Shown piece after piece: positions 26,507-35,503 of a stretch of DNA of 64,000 nt (positions are counted from its first letter, which is position 1; each line of letters starts with the position of its first letter). Made by a program: the position numbers and the translations under genes. Source of the DNA: G965225705 sp965225705. Its GTDB lineage: Bacteria > Pseudomonadota > Alphaproteobacteria > Caulobacterales > Maricaulaceae. The notes beneath the pieces were generated by a model. That model was not told where the DNA came from. It saw only the letters and a list, made by a program, of their open reading frames with translations, and made no database searches. Location: positions 1,178,001 through 1,242,000 of the forward strand of contig OZ245325.1 of the NCBI GenBank assembly GCA_965225705.1, in the 5' to 3' direction.

Positions 26507-27895
26507 TTAAGGTTTGACCATATTTTTGGGATCAACAAGACTATCAAAATCTTCAGGCCGGACATAGCCAAGATTTATGGCCTCCTCACGCAGGCTTGTC
26601 CCATTTTTGTGAGCAGTTTTGGCAATTTCAGAGGCCTTATCATACCCAATGACAGGGGCAAGAGCTGTTACCAGCATAAGAGAGCGTTCCAAAAGTTCCT
26701 CTATGCGCTTTGGATTAGGCGTTAAGCCTTCAAGGGCCTTATCTGTAAAACTCATAGAGGCATCTGCAAGCAATCTGATGGAATGGAGCATATTAGAGGC
26801 CATGACGGGCTTAAAGACATTCAACTCAAAATGTCCCTGAGATCCGGCAAAGCTCAAAGCCGTATGATTGCCCATAACCTGGGCACATACCATCGTCATG
26901 GCCTCACACTGAGTGGGATTAACCTTGCCCGGCATAATAGAAGAACCAGGTTCATTAGAAGGCAGATTAATTTCACCAAAACCACATCGGGGGCCTGAAC
27001 CCAGCAGACGTATATCATTAGCAATTTTAAACAAAGACGCTGCTAAAGTGTTGAGGACACCATGGACAAAAACAAAAGAATCATGGGCTGCAAGAGCCTC
27101 AAATTTATTGGGCGCTGAAATGAGAGGAAAGCCTGTTAAAAAAGAAGCTTTTTCAGCAAAAAGAGCAGGAAAATCCGGATGAGTATTTAACCCCGTTCCC
27201 ACCGCAGTTCCCCCCTGAGCCAGAGGATAGAGGCTTGTAAGACTTTCCTTCAAACGGTTAAGGCTATTATGAATTTGTTGAGCATAACCAGAAAATTCCT
27301 GTCCTAAAGTCAGGGGTGTCGCATCCTGAAGATGTGTACGTCCAATTTTTATAATGTCTTTAAAATCCTGAACTTTCTGATTGAGAGCCTGATGAAGATG
27401 GTGGAGGGCAGGAAGGAGGCGGTGTGTTATCTCCTGCAGGGTTGCAATATGCATAGCTGTTGGAAAAACATCATTGGAAGACTGACCACGATTGACATGA
27501 TCATTAGGGTGAACAGGTGTTTTAGACCCTAAAACACCCCCAAGTTTGACAAGAGCAAGATTGGCAATAACCTCATTGGCGTTCATATTGGACTGAGTGC
27601 CAGATCCTGTTTGCCAGACAACCAGAGGAAAATGATCATCATAACGGCCCGCAGCAACATCTTTTGCTGCCTCTGTAATAGCATCGGCTATTTCAGGTTC
27701 TAACACGCCAAGCTCTTTATTTGCTTCCGCAGCAGCGGCTTTCACAACACCTAAAGCCCTGATCAGGGGACGTGGCATACTGTCTTCCCCTATTTTAAAA
27801 TTTTCCAGGGAACGCTGGGTCTGTGCCCCCCAGTATTTGCCAGCAGGAACAGCAATTTCACCAAAACTATCTGTTTCTATACGTGTTGCAGACAT
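26507..27895 (-). CDS. fumC: Class II fumarate hydratase
   Basis: A 462-residue cytosolic TCA-cycle enzyme converting fumarate to malate without an iron-sulfur cluster. The signature GSSIMPGKVNPTQCEAM carries the catalytic Ser loop. TGSGTQSNMNANEVI and the substrate-site HPNDHVNRGQSSNDVFPTAM are complete, and IGRTHLQDATPLTLGQE follows. Length matches FumC (about 465). It is not tightly linked to its neighbours. Confidence 0.97.
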   Translation of the reverse strand: MSATRIETDSFGEIAVPAGKYWGAQTQRSLENFKIGEDSMPRPLIRALGVVKAAAAEANKELGVLEPEIADAITEAAKDVAAGRYDDHFPLVVWQTGSGTQSNMNANEVIANLALVKLGGVLGSKTPVHPNDHVNRGQSSNDVFPTAMHIATLQEITHRLLPALHHLHQALNQKVQDFKDIIKIGRTHLQDATPLTLGQEFSGYAQQIHNSLNRLKESLTSLYPLAQGGTAVGTGLNTHPDFPALFAEKASFLTGFPLISAPNKFEALAAHDSFVFVHGVLNTLAASLFKIANDIRLLGSGPRCGFGEINLPSNEPGSSIMPGKVNPTQCEAMTMVCAQVMGNHTALSFAGSQGHFELNVFKPVMASNMLHSIRLLADASMSFTDKALEGLTPNPKRIEELLERSLMLVTALAPVIGYDKASEIAKTAHKNGTSLREEAINLGYVRPEDFDSLVDPKNMVKP

Positions 27896-28019
27896 AGCAT
27901 TCTCCTCTTACAGCTAAAGTCTTTTCATCTCATATATACCCGCTGAAAAACAACCCCAAAAATCATATTCCTGAGCCTTATATTCAGGAGCTCCTGATAA
28001 AAATCCTGACTGATATGTC

Positions 28020-28991
28020 TTAAAAACGCCGCCACAGGGACAAAAACATGCTATGGCGATGTGCTGGTCTATGCCGGATAACCTCAAAGCGCTGTCCCAT
28101 TTGTAAGGACCATTGATGATTCACTTTCTTAAGAAGGGAGAGACTGATCTTTATTTCATCTTCTGAAGGCCAGGTGGAATAAAAATGACGCTTTATAAAT
28201 TCGGTGCCAAAAAAAAGGCTCCAGCTTGTTTTAACGTCAAGGCCCAGGGTGAGCTGAATCCTGTTTTCCTGATAGCGGTTTGTATAATGTCTGTGAGCAG
28301 CCTGTATATCAAAAAAGCCCGATCGCCCTGCAAGGGAAAAAGACAAACCTCCTAAAAGACGAAGGTCAAACCCGCCACGATCTTGATCAAAATCATCATA
28401 TGGAAGGCCATCAGCGACAGAGGGAGACAAAAGAGAAGCCTGCAAAGACAGAGCAGAGCTTTGTGAAGGGTACCAGAATGTATAACGCAGGCCTGTTTCA
28501 AAACTTCTGAGGCGTGTCGCATCAGTTTTGCTCATAGCATCGTCAAAGATGAAACGTTTATGCGACAGTTCTGCGATAGCTGTTAAGCGTGAGGTCAGAC
28601 CCACTTCAGCCCAGAGCGCACACTCTAAAACAGTTGATGTCGAGTATACCGGTAATGTTTTTGAAACAGATTTTCCAAACCCTGCCGGCCTCAAAATGAC
28701 AGAAGGTGGGACACGCTTTTTCATCTGTTGAAAAGACATGGTCTGGATCGTTTGTGTTTTTCCTTCTGAAAGGGGCCAGGCCCCGGCAAGGGCCGTGTCA
28801 GGTAAGAATAAAATGCACGCCATAAAAAAGTATAAGTTTACATATGATTTTATAAAAAATTGCAGGTATAAAGATGAGAAAAAGGAGACAGGCAAGAGGA
28901 AAAGTCTCCTTTTATTTTCTGGCGCTTTGGCGCAGAAGATTTTTTGGCAGACGAGAAGACGTTCTAAAAATACCGTGTCCACAAAGACCAA
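28020..28991 (-). CDS. Putative outer-membrane beta-barrel protein
   Basis: Unrecognised. Up to 323 residues. After a signal-peptide-like segment ending CILFLPDTALAGA the chain alternates polar and hydrophobic residues in short strands, for example RLTAIAELSHKRFIF, FETGLRYTFWY and NRIQLTLGLDVKTSWSLFFGTEF, and ends in LWRRF. A terminal Phe is the usual BAM-complex sorting signal of outer-membrane proteins. The start is unclear. A TTG at 28991 has a decent AAGG ribosome site but gives an odd N-terminus with two hydrophobic stretches; an ATG at 28823 gives a short signal peptide but lacks a ribosome site. No close family comes to mind and no function is proposed. Confidence 0.55.
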   Translation of the reverse strand: MVFVDTVFLERLLVCQKIFCAKAPENKRRLFLLPVSFFSSLYLQFFIKSYVNLYFFMACILFLPDTALAGAWPLSEGKTQTIQTMSFQQMKKRVPPSVILRPAGFGKSVSKTLPVYSTSTVLECALWAEVGLTSRLTAIAELSHKRFIFDDAMSKTDATRLRSFETGLRYTFWYPSQSSALSLQASLLSPSVADGLPYDDFDQDRGGFDLRLLGGLSFSLAGRSGFFDIQAAHRHYTNRYQENRIQLTLGLDVKTSWSLFFGTEFIKRHFYSTWPSEDEIKISLSLLKKVNHQWSLQMGQRFEVIRHRPAHRHSMFLSLWRRF

Positions 28992-29101
28992 ACCCTCACC
29001 TTAAATTTTATAATTATTTTTTATAATGACTGATAAGGCCAATATTCTGTTTTGTCCAGAAAAGGGAGAAAGTTGAAACACATGAAAAATATTCTCTGAG
29101 G

Positions 29102-29692
29102 TTACCTGGTACGGTTTTTATTTAATTCCACCAGGTCAAGAAAATTCTTTAACAGGGCATGCCCATACTCTGTTGCTATAGATTCAGGGTGAAACTGTAC
29201 GCCATGCAAAGGATAGGTTTTATGATAAAAGCCCATAATTTCCTGATCCTCAGTCCAGGCATTAACACAGAAGCTTTCGGGAAGAGTTTTAGCGTCCACC
29301 GCAAGGCTGTGATAGCGCGTTGCCTGAAAAGGAGAGGGGAGATAAGAAAAAACGCCTGTTCCATCATGGAGAACAGGGCTTGTTTTTCCATGCATCAGGG
29401 TTTGTGCAGAAACAATACGCCCCCCATAAGCCTGTGCAAGAGCCTGATGCCCCAGACAAACCCCCAAAATCGGAAGTGTTTTAGGAGCTAAACGTATAAG
29501 ATCAAGACAAATACCTGCCTCATATGGTGTACAGGGGCCAGGAGATAAAACAAGGGCTTCGGGTTTTAATATCAAGACCTCTTCAACAGAGAGAGCATCA
29601 TTACGGACAGTTTGAACTTCAGCACCTAATTCTATCAGATAATGAACAAGATTATAGGTAAAACTGTCATAATTATCTATGACAAGAAATAT
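29102..29692 (-). CDS. trpG: Anthranilate/aminodeoxychorismate synthase glutaminase (TrpG/PabA), AUA start
   Basis: A class I glutamine amidotransferase of 196 residues that supplies ammonia to chorismate for tryptophan or folate synthesis. The triad is intact: Cys79 in GVCLGHQ, His168 and Glu170 in GVQFHPES. The conserved N-terminus FLVIDNYDSFTYNLVHYL is encoded in frame but is preceded by ATA (29692-29690), not ATG/GTG/TTG, at exactly the place where the initiator Met belongs. An ideal AAGGGG ribosome site lies 6-7 bases before it and an in-frame TAA two codons before. The first standard start (TTG at 29575) would delete 39 residues of the fold. So either AUA is used or the start has mutated. 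It follows radA closely; no trpE or trpD is adjacent. Confidence 0.85.
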   Translation of the reverse strand: MFLVIDNYDSFTYNLVHYLIELGAEVQTVRNDALSVEEVLILKPEALVLSPGPCTPYEAGICLDLIRLAPKTLPILGVCLGHQALAQAYGGRIVSAQTLMHGKTSPVLHDGTGVFSYLPSPFQATRYHSLAVDAKTLPESFCVNAWTEDQEIMGFYHKTYPLHGVQFHPESIATEYGHALLKNFLDLVELNKNRTR

Positions 29693-29778
29693 TTTTTATC
29701 CCCTTGCTATTCAATGAATATTTAGTCTTAACCTAAAGCAAAACTATGCCTGTAAAATCATGAACAGCATGATGTGCT

Positions 29779-31149
29779 TTATGTTTTATGCTCAATATGG
29801 TGTAAAAAAGCTTCAAGACGTTTGAAACCATGATACGTCACAGACTTTTCGTCTTCTTTGTCGGACAAAACTGGCCCAAGAATCTGTTTAAAACCAAGTC
29901 TGGCGGCTTCTCTGATACGCGTCATAGCACGACTTGCAGGACGTATATCCCCTGAAAGGGCGAGTTCACCAAAAACAACACAATCCCCGGGAAGAGCCAC
30001 ATTATAATATGAAGACGCCAGAGCAGCAGCAACAGCAAGATCTGCTGCCGGATCTGAAATTTTAAGTCCCCCCGCTACGCTGAGATAAACATCATGACCA
30101 CCAAAACCTAAACCACACCGGGCTTCCAGCACAGCTAAGATCATAGCCAGACGATTAGAATCCCAGCCAACCACCGCACGCCTTGGTGTTCCAAAAGCAG
30201 CAGGGGCCGCAAGAGCCTGAATTTCTGTCAGAACAGGGCGCGATCCTTCAAGCCCCGCAAAAACCGAAGCACCTGAAGCACGTTCGCCACGGCCATCAAG
30301 AAAAAGAGCAGAAGGGTTAGGGACTTCACGCAAGCCCTGACCTGTCATTTCAAAAACACCGATCTCATCCGCAGGTCCAAAACGGTTTTTAACCGATCGC
30401 AGAAGACGAAACTGATGGGCCTTGTCCCCCTCAAAAGACAGAACTGTATCTGCCATATGCTCCACAACGCGTGGGCCTGCAATTTGCCCATCTTTGGTGA
30501 CATGACCTACAAGAAGAACAGCACATCCACGGGTTTTTGCAAAACGCACCAGTTCATGGACACAGGCACGGACCTGCGTAACCGTACCAGGAGCCGCCCC
30601 CAGAGCATCTGTCCACAGGGTTTGAATAGAATCAAGAATGACAAGATCAGGTTTTTCGCGACGCAGGCCTTCGAGAACAGGAGCCAGAGAGGTTTCTGCT
30701 GCTAAACCAACAGGGCTTTCTCCAAGACCTAAACGGCGGGCACGATCGCGCACCTGTTCTATGGCCTCTTCACCAGAAATATAGAGGGTTTTCAGACCCT
30801 GAAGCGCTAAAAGAGCAGCAGCCTGAAGAAGAAGTGTTGACTTTCCAATACCCGGATCACCCCCAACAAGGATGACGGAAGCAGGCGTAAGACCCCCACC
30901 AAGCACCCTGTCAAATTCCTTGTTTTGTGTTGCATAACGCTGGACAGGGGGACTTGTACTCTGGAGGCTTACAAAGGAAAGAGGAGCATTTTTTTTCTTA
31001 CCCTCCCCCGTTTTTGTCTTAAAAGGAGAAGGCTCATCTGTTTCTTCCACAAGTGTATTCCATGAGCCACACCCATCACAGCGTCCTGCCCATTTGGCTG
31101 TGATGGATCCACAGGACTGACAGACGAAATGGGAATGTTGACGACTCAC
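29779..31149 (-). CDS. radA: DNA repair protein RadA (Sms)
   Basis: A 456-residue RecA-like helicase. It has an N-terminal four-cysteine zinc finger (CQSCG and CDGCG near residues 10-32), Walker A GGDPGIGKSTLLLQAA, the RadA-specific KNRFGPADEIGVFEM motif, and a C-terminal Lon-like domain (LGFGGHDVYLSVAGGLKISDPAADLAVAAAL). RadA drives branch migration of recombination intermediates and helps integrate DNA taken up in transformation. It sits between an NDUFA9-like gene and trpG on one strand, probably co-transcribed from the polA side. Confidence 0.96.
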   Translation of the reverse strand: MSRQHSHFVCQSCGSITAKWAGRCDGCGSWNTLVEETDEPSPFKTKTGEGKKKNAPLSFVSLQSTSPPVQRYATQNKEFDRVLGGGLTPASVILVGGDPGIGKSTLLLQAAALLALQGLKTLYISGEEAIEQVRDRARRLGLGESPVGLAAETSLAPVLEGLRREKPDLVILDSIQTLWTDALGAAPGTVTQVRACVHELVRFAKTRGCAVLLVGHVTKDGQIAGPRVVEHMADTVLSFEGDKAHQFRLLRSVKNRFGPADEIGVFEMTGQGLREVPNPSALFLDGRGERASGASVFAGLEGSRPVLTEIQALAAPAAFGTPRRAVVGWDSNRLAMILAVLEARCGLGFGGHDVYLSVAGGLKISDPAADLAVAAALASSYYNVALPGDCVVFGELALSGDIRPASRAMTRIREAARLGFKQILGPVLSDKEDEKSVTYHGFKRLEAFLHHIEHKT

Positions 31150-31189
31150 ATTTTATCTCCGCTCAGAAAAAGCTCAGAGAAGGCTTTCC

Positions 31190-32167
31190 TCATGAAGATT
31201 CTCCAGGTCTGGTATAATGATGAAATTCACCCTGAGAGCGATAACGCTGCATATAAGTCGGTAAAATACTTTCCAGACTTTGTACTAAAACGCCTAAGTC
31301 CTGAAGACCGGGATAATCTGGATCGACACAATTATCTTTTCGTAAAAGGATAACCTGATCGCGCGTCAAAAAAGGCTTCACAAAAGGAAGCCAGGATAAA
31401 ATTTCCCCCGAAAGCCCCATAAGGGAAGCCAGAGGCCAGGGAAGGGGCATCAGAATACGCTGACGATCAATCTCTTTCAGCATCAACTCCATAAGCTCTT
31501 TAAAGGTATAAATCCCGGGTCCCCCCACCTCAAAAATACGGCCTTCAGCGTCTTTCTGTATAAGGCTGTTTGCAACAGCTTCTGCCACATCACCTGCAAA
31601 AACAGGTTGAAAACACGTTTTCCCACCCCCAATAAGGGGTAAAACAGGAGAAAAGCGGGCCATAGAGGCAAAACGGTTAAAGAAATCATCTTCAGGACCA
31701 AAAACCACAGATGGGCGGAGAATGATTGCCTGCGGAAAAGCCTCTGAAATCTTTTTTTCTCCCAAAGCTTTAGAGCATGCATAGCGGGAGGGGGATCTGG
31801 AATCTGCTCCCAAAGCAGAAATATGGACGAAATGCTGAACCCCCCGATCGGCAGCAAGTTGCGCAAGACGGCCCGGATGGTGGGCATGCATGGCCATAAA
31901 ATTTTGTTGTCCGGTTTCAGAGAGAACACCCACAAGGTTCACCACGCCATCAACCTTATCCAGAGCACGCTCAACAGAAGCTTTATTGCGAAGATTAGCC
32001 TGGACAAGCTGGACCTGACCCGGTGTGCCGGATAAACATAAATCCTGTGCCAAATGGGGCCTGCGCATGGCTGCACGGACACGAAATCCCTGTTGGCAGA
32101 GATGTCGTACAACATAGCGTCCAAGAAAACCTGACGCGCCAAAAACAGTGATAATCTTATGAGTCAT
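31190..32167 (-). CDS. NDUFA9-like NAD(P)-binding protein (complex I-associated, atypical SDR)
   Basis: A 325-residue Rossmann-fold protein. The nucleotide-binding motif ITVFGASGFLGRYVVRHL and the later VHISALGADSRSPSRYACSKALGE, with Tyr and Lys but atypical spacing, match the NDUFA9/39-kDa subunit family. In alphaproteobacteria these are usually annotated as complex I NDUFA9 subunit family proteins. Their role in the bacterial enzyme is uncertain and they may act as free reductases in quinone or lipid metabolism. The ATG at 32167 was chosen (GGAG five to six bases upstream); an adjacent ATG at 32170 is equivalent. It lies between polA and radA on the same strand, with short gaps. Confidence 0.85.
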   Translation of the reverse strand: MTHKIITVFGASGFLGRYVVRHLCQQGFRVRAAMRRPHLAQDLCLSGTPGQVQLVQANLRNKASVERALDKVDGVVNLVGVLSETGQQNFMAMHAHHPGRLAQLAADRGVQHFVHISALGADSRSPSRYACSKALGEKKISEAFPQAIILRPSVVFGPEDDFFNRFASMARFSPVLPLIGGGKTCFQPVFAGDVAEAVANSLIQKDAEGRIFEVGGPGIYTFKELMELMLKEIDRQRILMPLPWPLASLMGLSGEILSWLPFVKPFLTRDQVILLRKDNCVDPDYPGLQDLGVLVQSLESILPTYMQRYRSQGEFHHYTRPGESS

Positions 32168-32283
32168 CATCTTCTCCACAACAGATGAGGTAGATTCCAA
32201 AGCTAAATTAAACAAAAACGCAAGGAAAGCCAAGCCAGATTTCGCATGGCCTGTCTCTTTAAAAAAGGCTTTGAGGCTTTCTT

Positions 32284-35091
32284 CTAATGCGCTTCATCCC
32301 AGGTTCTGCCGGCTTTAACCTCAACCTCAAGAGGAACATCAAGGCCAAGAGCAGGGGCAGGGGCTGTGATCATCACATCACGTACAAGTTTTGAGAGTTC
32401 CTCAACCTCCTCCTGTGGCACTTCAAAAACAAGCTCATCATGAACCTGCACCAGCATGCGTGCTGAAAGACCCGCCTGACGAAGGGCGCCCGGCAGACGG
32501 ATCATGGCGCGGCGAATAATGTCAGCGGCAGAGCCCTGCAGGGGCGCGTTAATGGCCTGACGTTCCGCACCACCACGGCGCATGGGATTTTTATCCCTGA
32601 TAAAAGGAATAACACAGCGGCGCCCGAAAAAGGTTTTGACGAAACCATGATCACGTGCAAACTCTTTGGTCTGTTCCATATAGGTATGAATGCCCGGAAA
32701 CTTCTCAAAATAAGCTTTCATATAAGCGGCAGCTTCACTGCGGGAAACATGAATATTGCGCGCCAGACCAAAGGCAGAAATACCATAGATCAAACCAAAA
32801 TTAATGGCTTTGGCACGGCGGCGCAAAGCAGAGTCTACCTCCTGAAGGGGAACATCAAAAACCTCTGAGGCGGTTGTCGCATGAATATCTTCACCACGTT
32901 CAAAAGCAGCCTTCAAAGTGGGCGTGTCCGCTGCATGAGCGAGAAGACGAAGTTCAATCTGACTATAGTCTGCTGACACAAGAACATGTCCCGGATCAGC
33001 GATAAACGCCTCACGAATTTTCCGTCCCTCTTCTGTTCTTATAGGAATGTTTTGAAGATTAGGATCGCTTGAAGCCAGACGCCCCGTAGATGTTGCAGCC
33101 AGAGCAAAAGATGTATGAACACGATGGGTTTTTGAATCCATAACATCTACAAGTGCATCGGTATAGGTGGTTTTGAGCTTTGCAAACTGACGCCAGTCCA
33201 GAAGCAGGCGGGGAAGTTCATGACCATCTTCTGCAAGGGCTTCGAGTGCTTCTGCATTTGTTGAGCGTTCCCCGGATTTGGTCTTACGGGAACTGGTCAA
33301 ACCCATCTCATCAAACAAAAGGGCGCTAAGTTGTTTAGGGGAGGCGAGGTTAAAGCTTCGGCCTGCAAGTTCATGCACACGGGCTTCTAATTTTGCCATG
33401 CGCTGACCAAAATTCTGTGAGAGAGCCTGAAGCTTTTGAGGGTCAACACGTATGCCGGCAAGTTCCATATCTGCCAGAACGCGTGGCAAAGATCGCTCCA
33501 GAATTTCATAAATGGTATGAGATTTTTGTTGCGCAAGGGCCGGTTTTAAGTGTTTCCATAGTCTTAGGGTAATATCTGCATCTTCCGCAGCATATTCCGT
33601 GGCAGGTTCAAGGGAGATTTGGTCAAAACTTTTTTGCTCTTTCCCGCGTCCTGCCACGTCCTGAAAGCTAAGAGGTTTATAGTCAAGATGACGTTCTGAC
33701 AGGACATTCATACTATGCCCTAAAGCACCCCCCTCCAGCACATAAGACAACAGCATGGTGTCATCATAAGGTGTGACATCTATACCATAACGCCTGAAAA
33801 CTCCCAGATCATATTTGATATTCTGCCCGATTTTAAGAACCGCCGGATCCTCCAGCAGGGGCTTTAAAAGCTCCAGAGCTCTCGCCATAGGAATTTGAGG
33901 AGGGGCTTCAAGCCCACTTAATAAATCAGCTCCGCCATGACCAAGGGGAATATAACAGGCCTCGCCATCTTCTACAGCAAGAGAAACACCAACAAGACCC
34001 GCATGGGTAGAGCTGAGTGCATCGGTTTCCGTATCCACCGCAACATATCCCACCTCATACGCACGCGTCATCCATGTTGTTAAGGCCTCTTCTGTCTGGA
34101 CACAGGCATAACGGCTCCTGTCAAAAGCATTGTGAGGAGATGTTGAAGAATCTGTACCTTTCCCAAGGGCACTTTCAGCGCGCCGACGCAAAGTTTGAAA
34201 GCCCATCTTCTCAAAAAAATCAAACAGGGTATCAGGGTCAGGTGACTTAAGGGCCAGGCTTTCAAGAGAATAAGGACGTGGGGCATCGCGACGTAAAACC
34301 ACCAAATCACGCGACATACGCGCATCATCTGCATGATTGAGAAGGTTTTCACGCCGTTTATTTTGGGGAATTTCACCGGCGCGTTCTAAAAGTGTCTCCA
34401 AATCCCCAAATGTTTGAATCAAAAGAGAAGCCGTTTTAGGCCCAATGCCAGGAATTCCGGGAATATTGTCTACAGAATCACCGGACAAAGCCTGAACATC
34501 CGCAACACGATCTGGCCCAACACCGAATTTTTCTTCCACGTCCTGAACACCAAGAGACCTGTCTTTCATGGCATCATACATGGTGACTTTAGAGCTCACA
34601 AGCTGCATCAAATCTTTATCAGAGGAGACAATAATAACCTCTGCCCCCAAAGCCTCCGCCTCACTGGCATAAGAGGCTAAGAGATCATCGGCCTCAAAAC
34701 CTTTAACCTCTATGGAGGGGACACCAAAAGCACGCACAGCGTCACGTACCATAGAAAATTGCGGAATAAGATCTTCCGGGGGTGGTGGGCGGTTGGCCTT
34801 ATAGGCGGAATAGATTTTTTTGCGGAAATTATCTTCATTATTTGTATCAAACATGACAGCAAAATGTGTGGCTTGTCTGTCTTTTGTACTGTCCTGAATA
34901 AGCTTAAACAGCATATTACAAAAGCCTGAAACAGCCCCCACAGGCGCACCATCAGAACGCCGTGTTAAGGGAGGAAGGGCATGATAGGCACGAAAAATAA
35001 AACCTGAACCGTCGAGAAGGACAAAACGGGAATCGGGGCCTACAGGAGGTAAATCTGCAGATAGGGGAGAAGAGGGGGCATGTGTGTTCAT
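32284..35091 (-). CDS. polA: DNA polymerase I
   Basis: A 935-residue polymerase with all three activities. The 5' nuclease domain (about 1-300) has SDKDLMQLV, QALSGDSVDNIPGIPGIGPKTA and the acidic metal residues. The 3'-5' exonuclease (about 330-530) has the active DxE pair in VAVDTETDALS. The family A polymerase (about 540-935) has motif A in VSADYSQIELRLLAH, the O-helix RRRAKAINFGLIYG and motif C in VQVHDELVFE. It fills gaps in repair and removes Okazaki primers. The ATG at 35091 was chosen because the protein alignment normally begins here (FVLLDGSGFIFRAYHALPPL follows). The 59 in-frame codons upstream do not look like protein. The ribosome site (AGGG, 2 bases away) is close, so the start is not certain. 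Confidence 0.95.
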   Translation of the reverse strand: MNTHAPSSPLSADLPPVGPDSRFVLLDGSGFIFRAYHALPPLTRRSDGAPVGAVSGFCNMLFKLIQDSTKDRQATHFAVMFDTNNEDNFRKKIYSAYKANRPPPPEDLIPQFSMVRDAVRAFGVPSIEVKGFEADDLLASYASEAEALGAEVIIVSSDKDLMQLVSSKVTMYDAMKDRSLGVQDVEEKFGVGPDRVADVQALSGDSVDNIPGIPGIGPKTASLLIQTFGDLETLLERAGEIPQNKRRENLLNHADDARMSRDLVVLRRDAPRPYSLESLALKSPDPDTLFDFFEKMGFQTLRRRAESALGKGTDSSTSPHNAFDRSRYACVQTEEALTTWMTRAYEVGYVAVDTETDALSSTHAGLVGVSLAVEDGEACYIPLGHGGADLLSGLEAPPQIPMARALELLKPLLEDPAVLKIGQNIKYDLGVFRRYGIDVTPYDDTMLLSYVLEGGALGHSMNVLSERHLDYKPLSFQDVAGRGKEQKSFDQISLEPATEYAAEDADITLRLWKHLKPALAQQKSHTIYEILERSLPRVLADMELAGIRVDPQKLQALSQNFGQRMAKLEARVHELAGRSFNLASPKQLSALLFDEMGLTSSRKTKSGERSTNAEALEALAEDGHELPRLLLDWRQFAKLKTTYTDALVDVMDSKTHRVHTSFALAATSTGRLASSDPNLQNIPIRTEEGRKIREAFIADPGHVLVSADYSQIELRLLAHAADTPTLKAAFERGEDIHATTASEVFDVPLQEVDSALRRRAKAINFGLIYGISAFGLARNIHVSRSEAAAYMKAYFEKFPGIHTYMEQTKEFARDHGFVKTFFGRRCVIPFIRDKNPMRRGGAERQAINAPLQGSAADIIRRAMIRLPGALRQAGLSARMLVQVHDELVFEVPQEEVEELSKLVRDVMITAPAPALGLDVPLEVEVKAGRTWDEAH

Positions 35092-35503
35092 ATCCCTGAA
35101 TGTGAAGGGAGCACCTTCAAAAAGCAAGGGGGCAACGCTCCTTTTAAATCTTGCTGAGGTAAAAACATTTATGTCTGGGCCTCTGTACAGCCAGATATGG
35201 AAGGGAAATCTTTTTGTTCTTCCAAAACAGATCCGGGGAAGAAGGGGGTACTTAAAAAACAGGTCCATGCCCTCAGGACAAAAGAAAGCCTGAAAACAAC
35301 CATTTTTATCATGAGGGCAATTTGTAATATCTTTCTCAAAAGAAAAACAAATGAAAAACTATGTTTGTTAAAAAATAATTTTCTAAACCAAATACTTAAT
35401 ATTGCAAACTTAAAGCTTACAGATGGGCGAAAAGAAAAAAATTATGTTTTTGTCTGGAAAAACCTATCGCCAAACCTGATAGCTTGCTTTAAGAAGCAGG
35501 GCC
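35092..35503. other. Divergent intergenic region between polA and carB
   Basis: About 410 bases that must hold both the polA (leftward) and carB (rightward) promoters. On the polA side an imperfect long-range pairing (GGAGC with GCTCC, with AAGG and CCTT extensions) could fold the polA leader. The carB side is AT-rich. No gene or recognised riboswitch was seen. Confidence 0.4.

Noticed and set aside
29102..29575. Short trpG starting at TTG 29575
   Set aside because: It would lack the first strand and helix of the glutaminase fold, which are perfectly encoded in frame just upstream.
35092..35268. 59 extra N-terminal residues of polA
   Set aside because: The family begins at the later ATG and the upstream residues have no similarity to DNA polymerase I; treated as leader.
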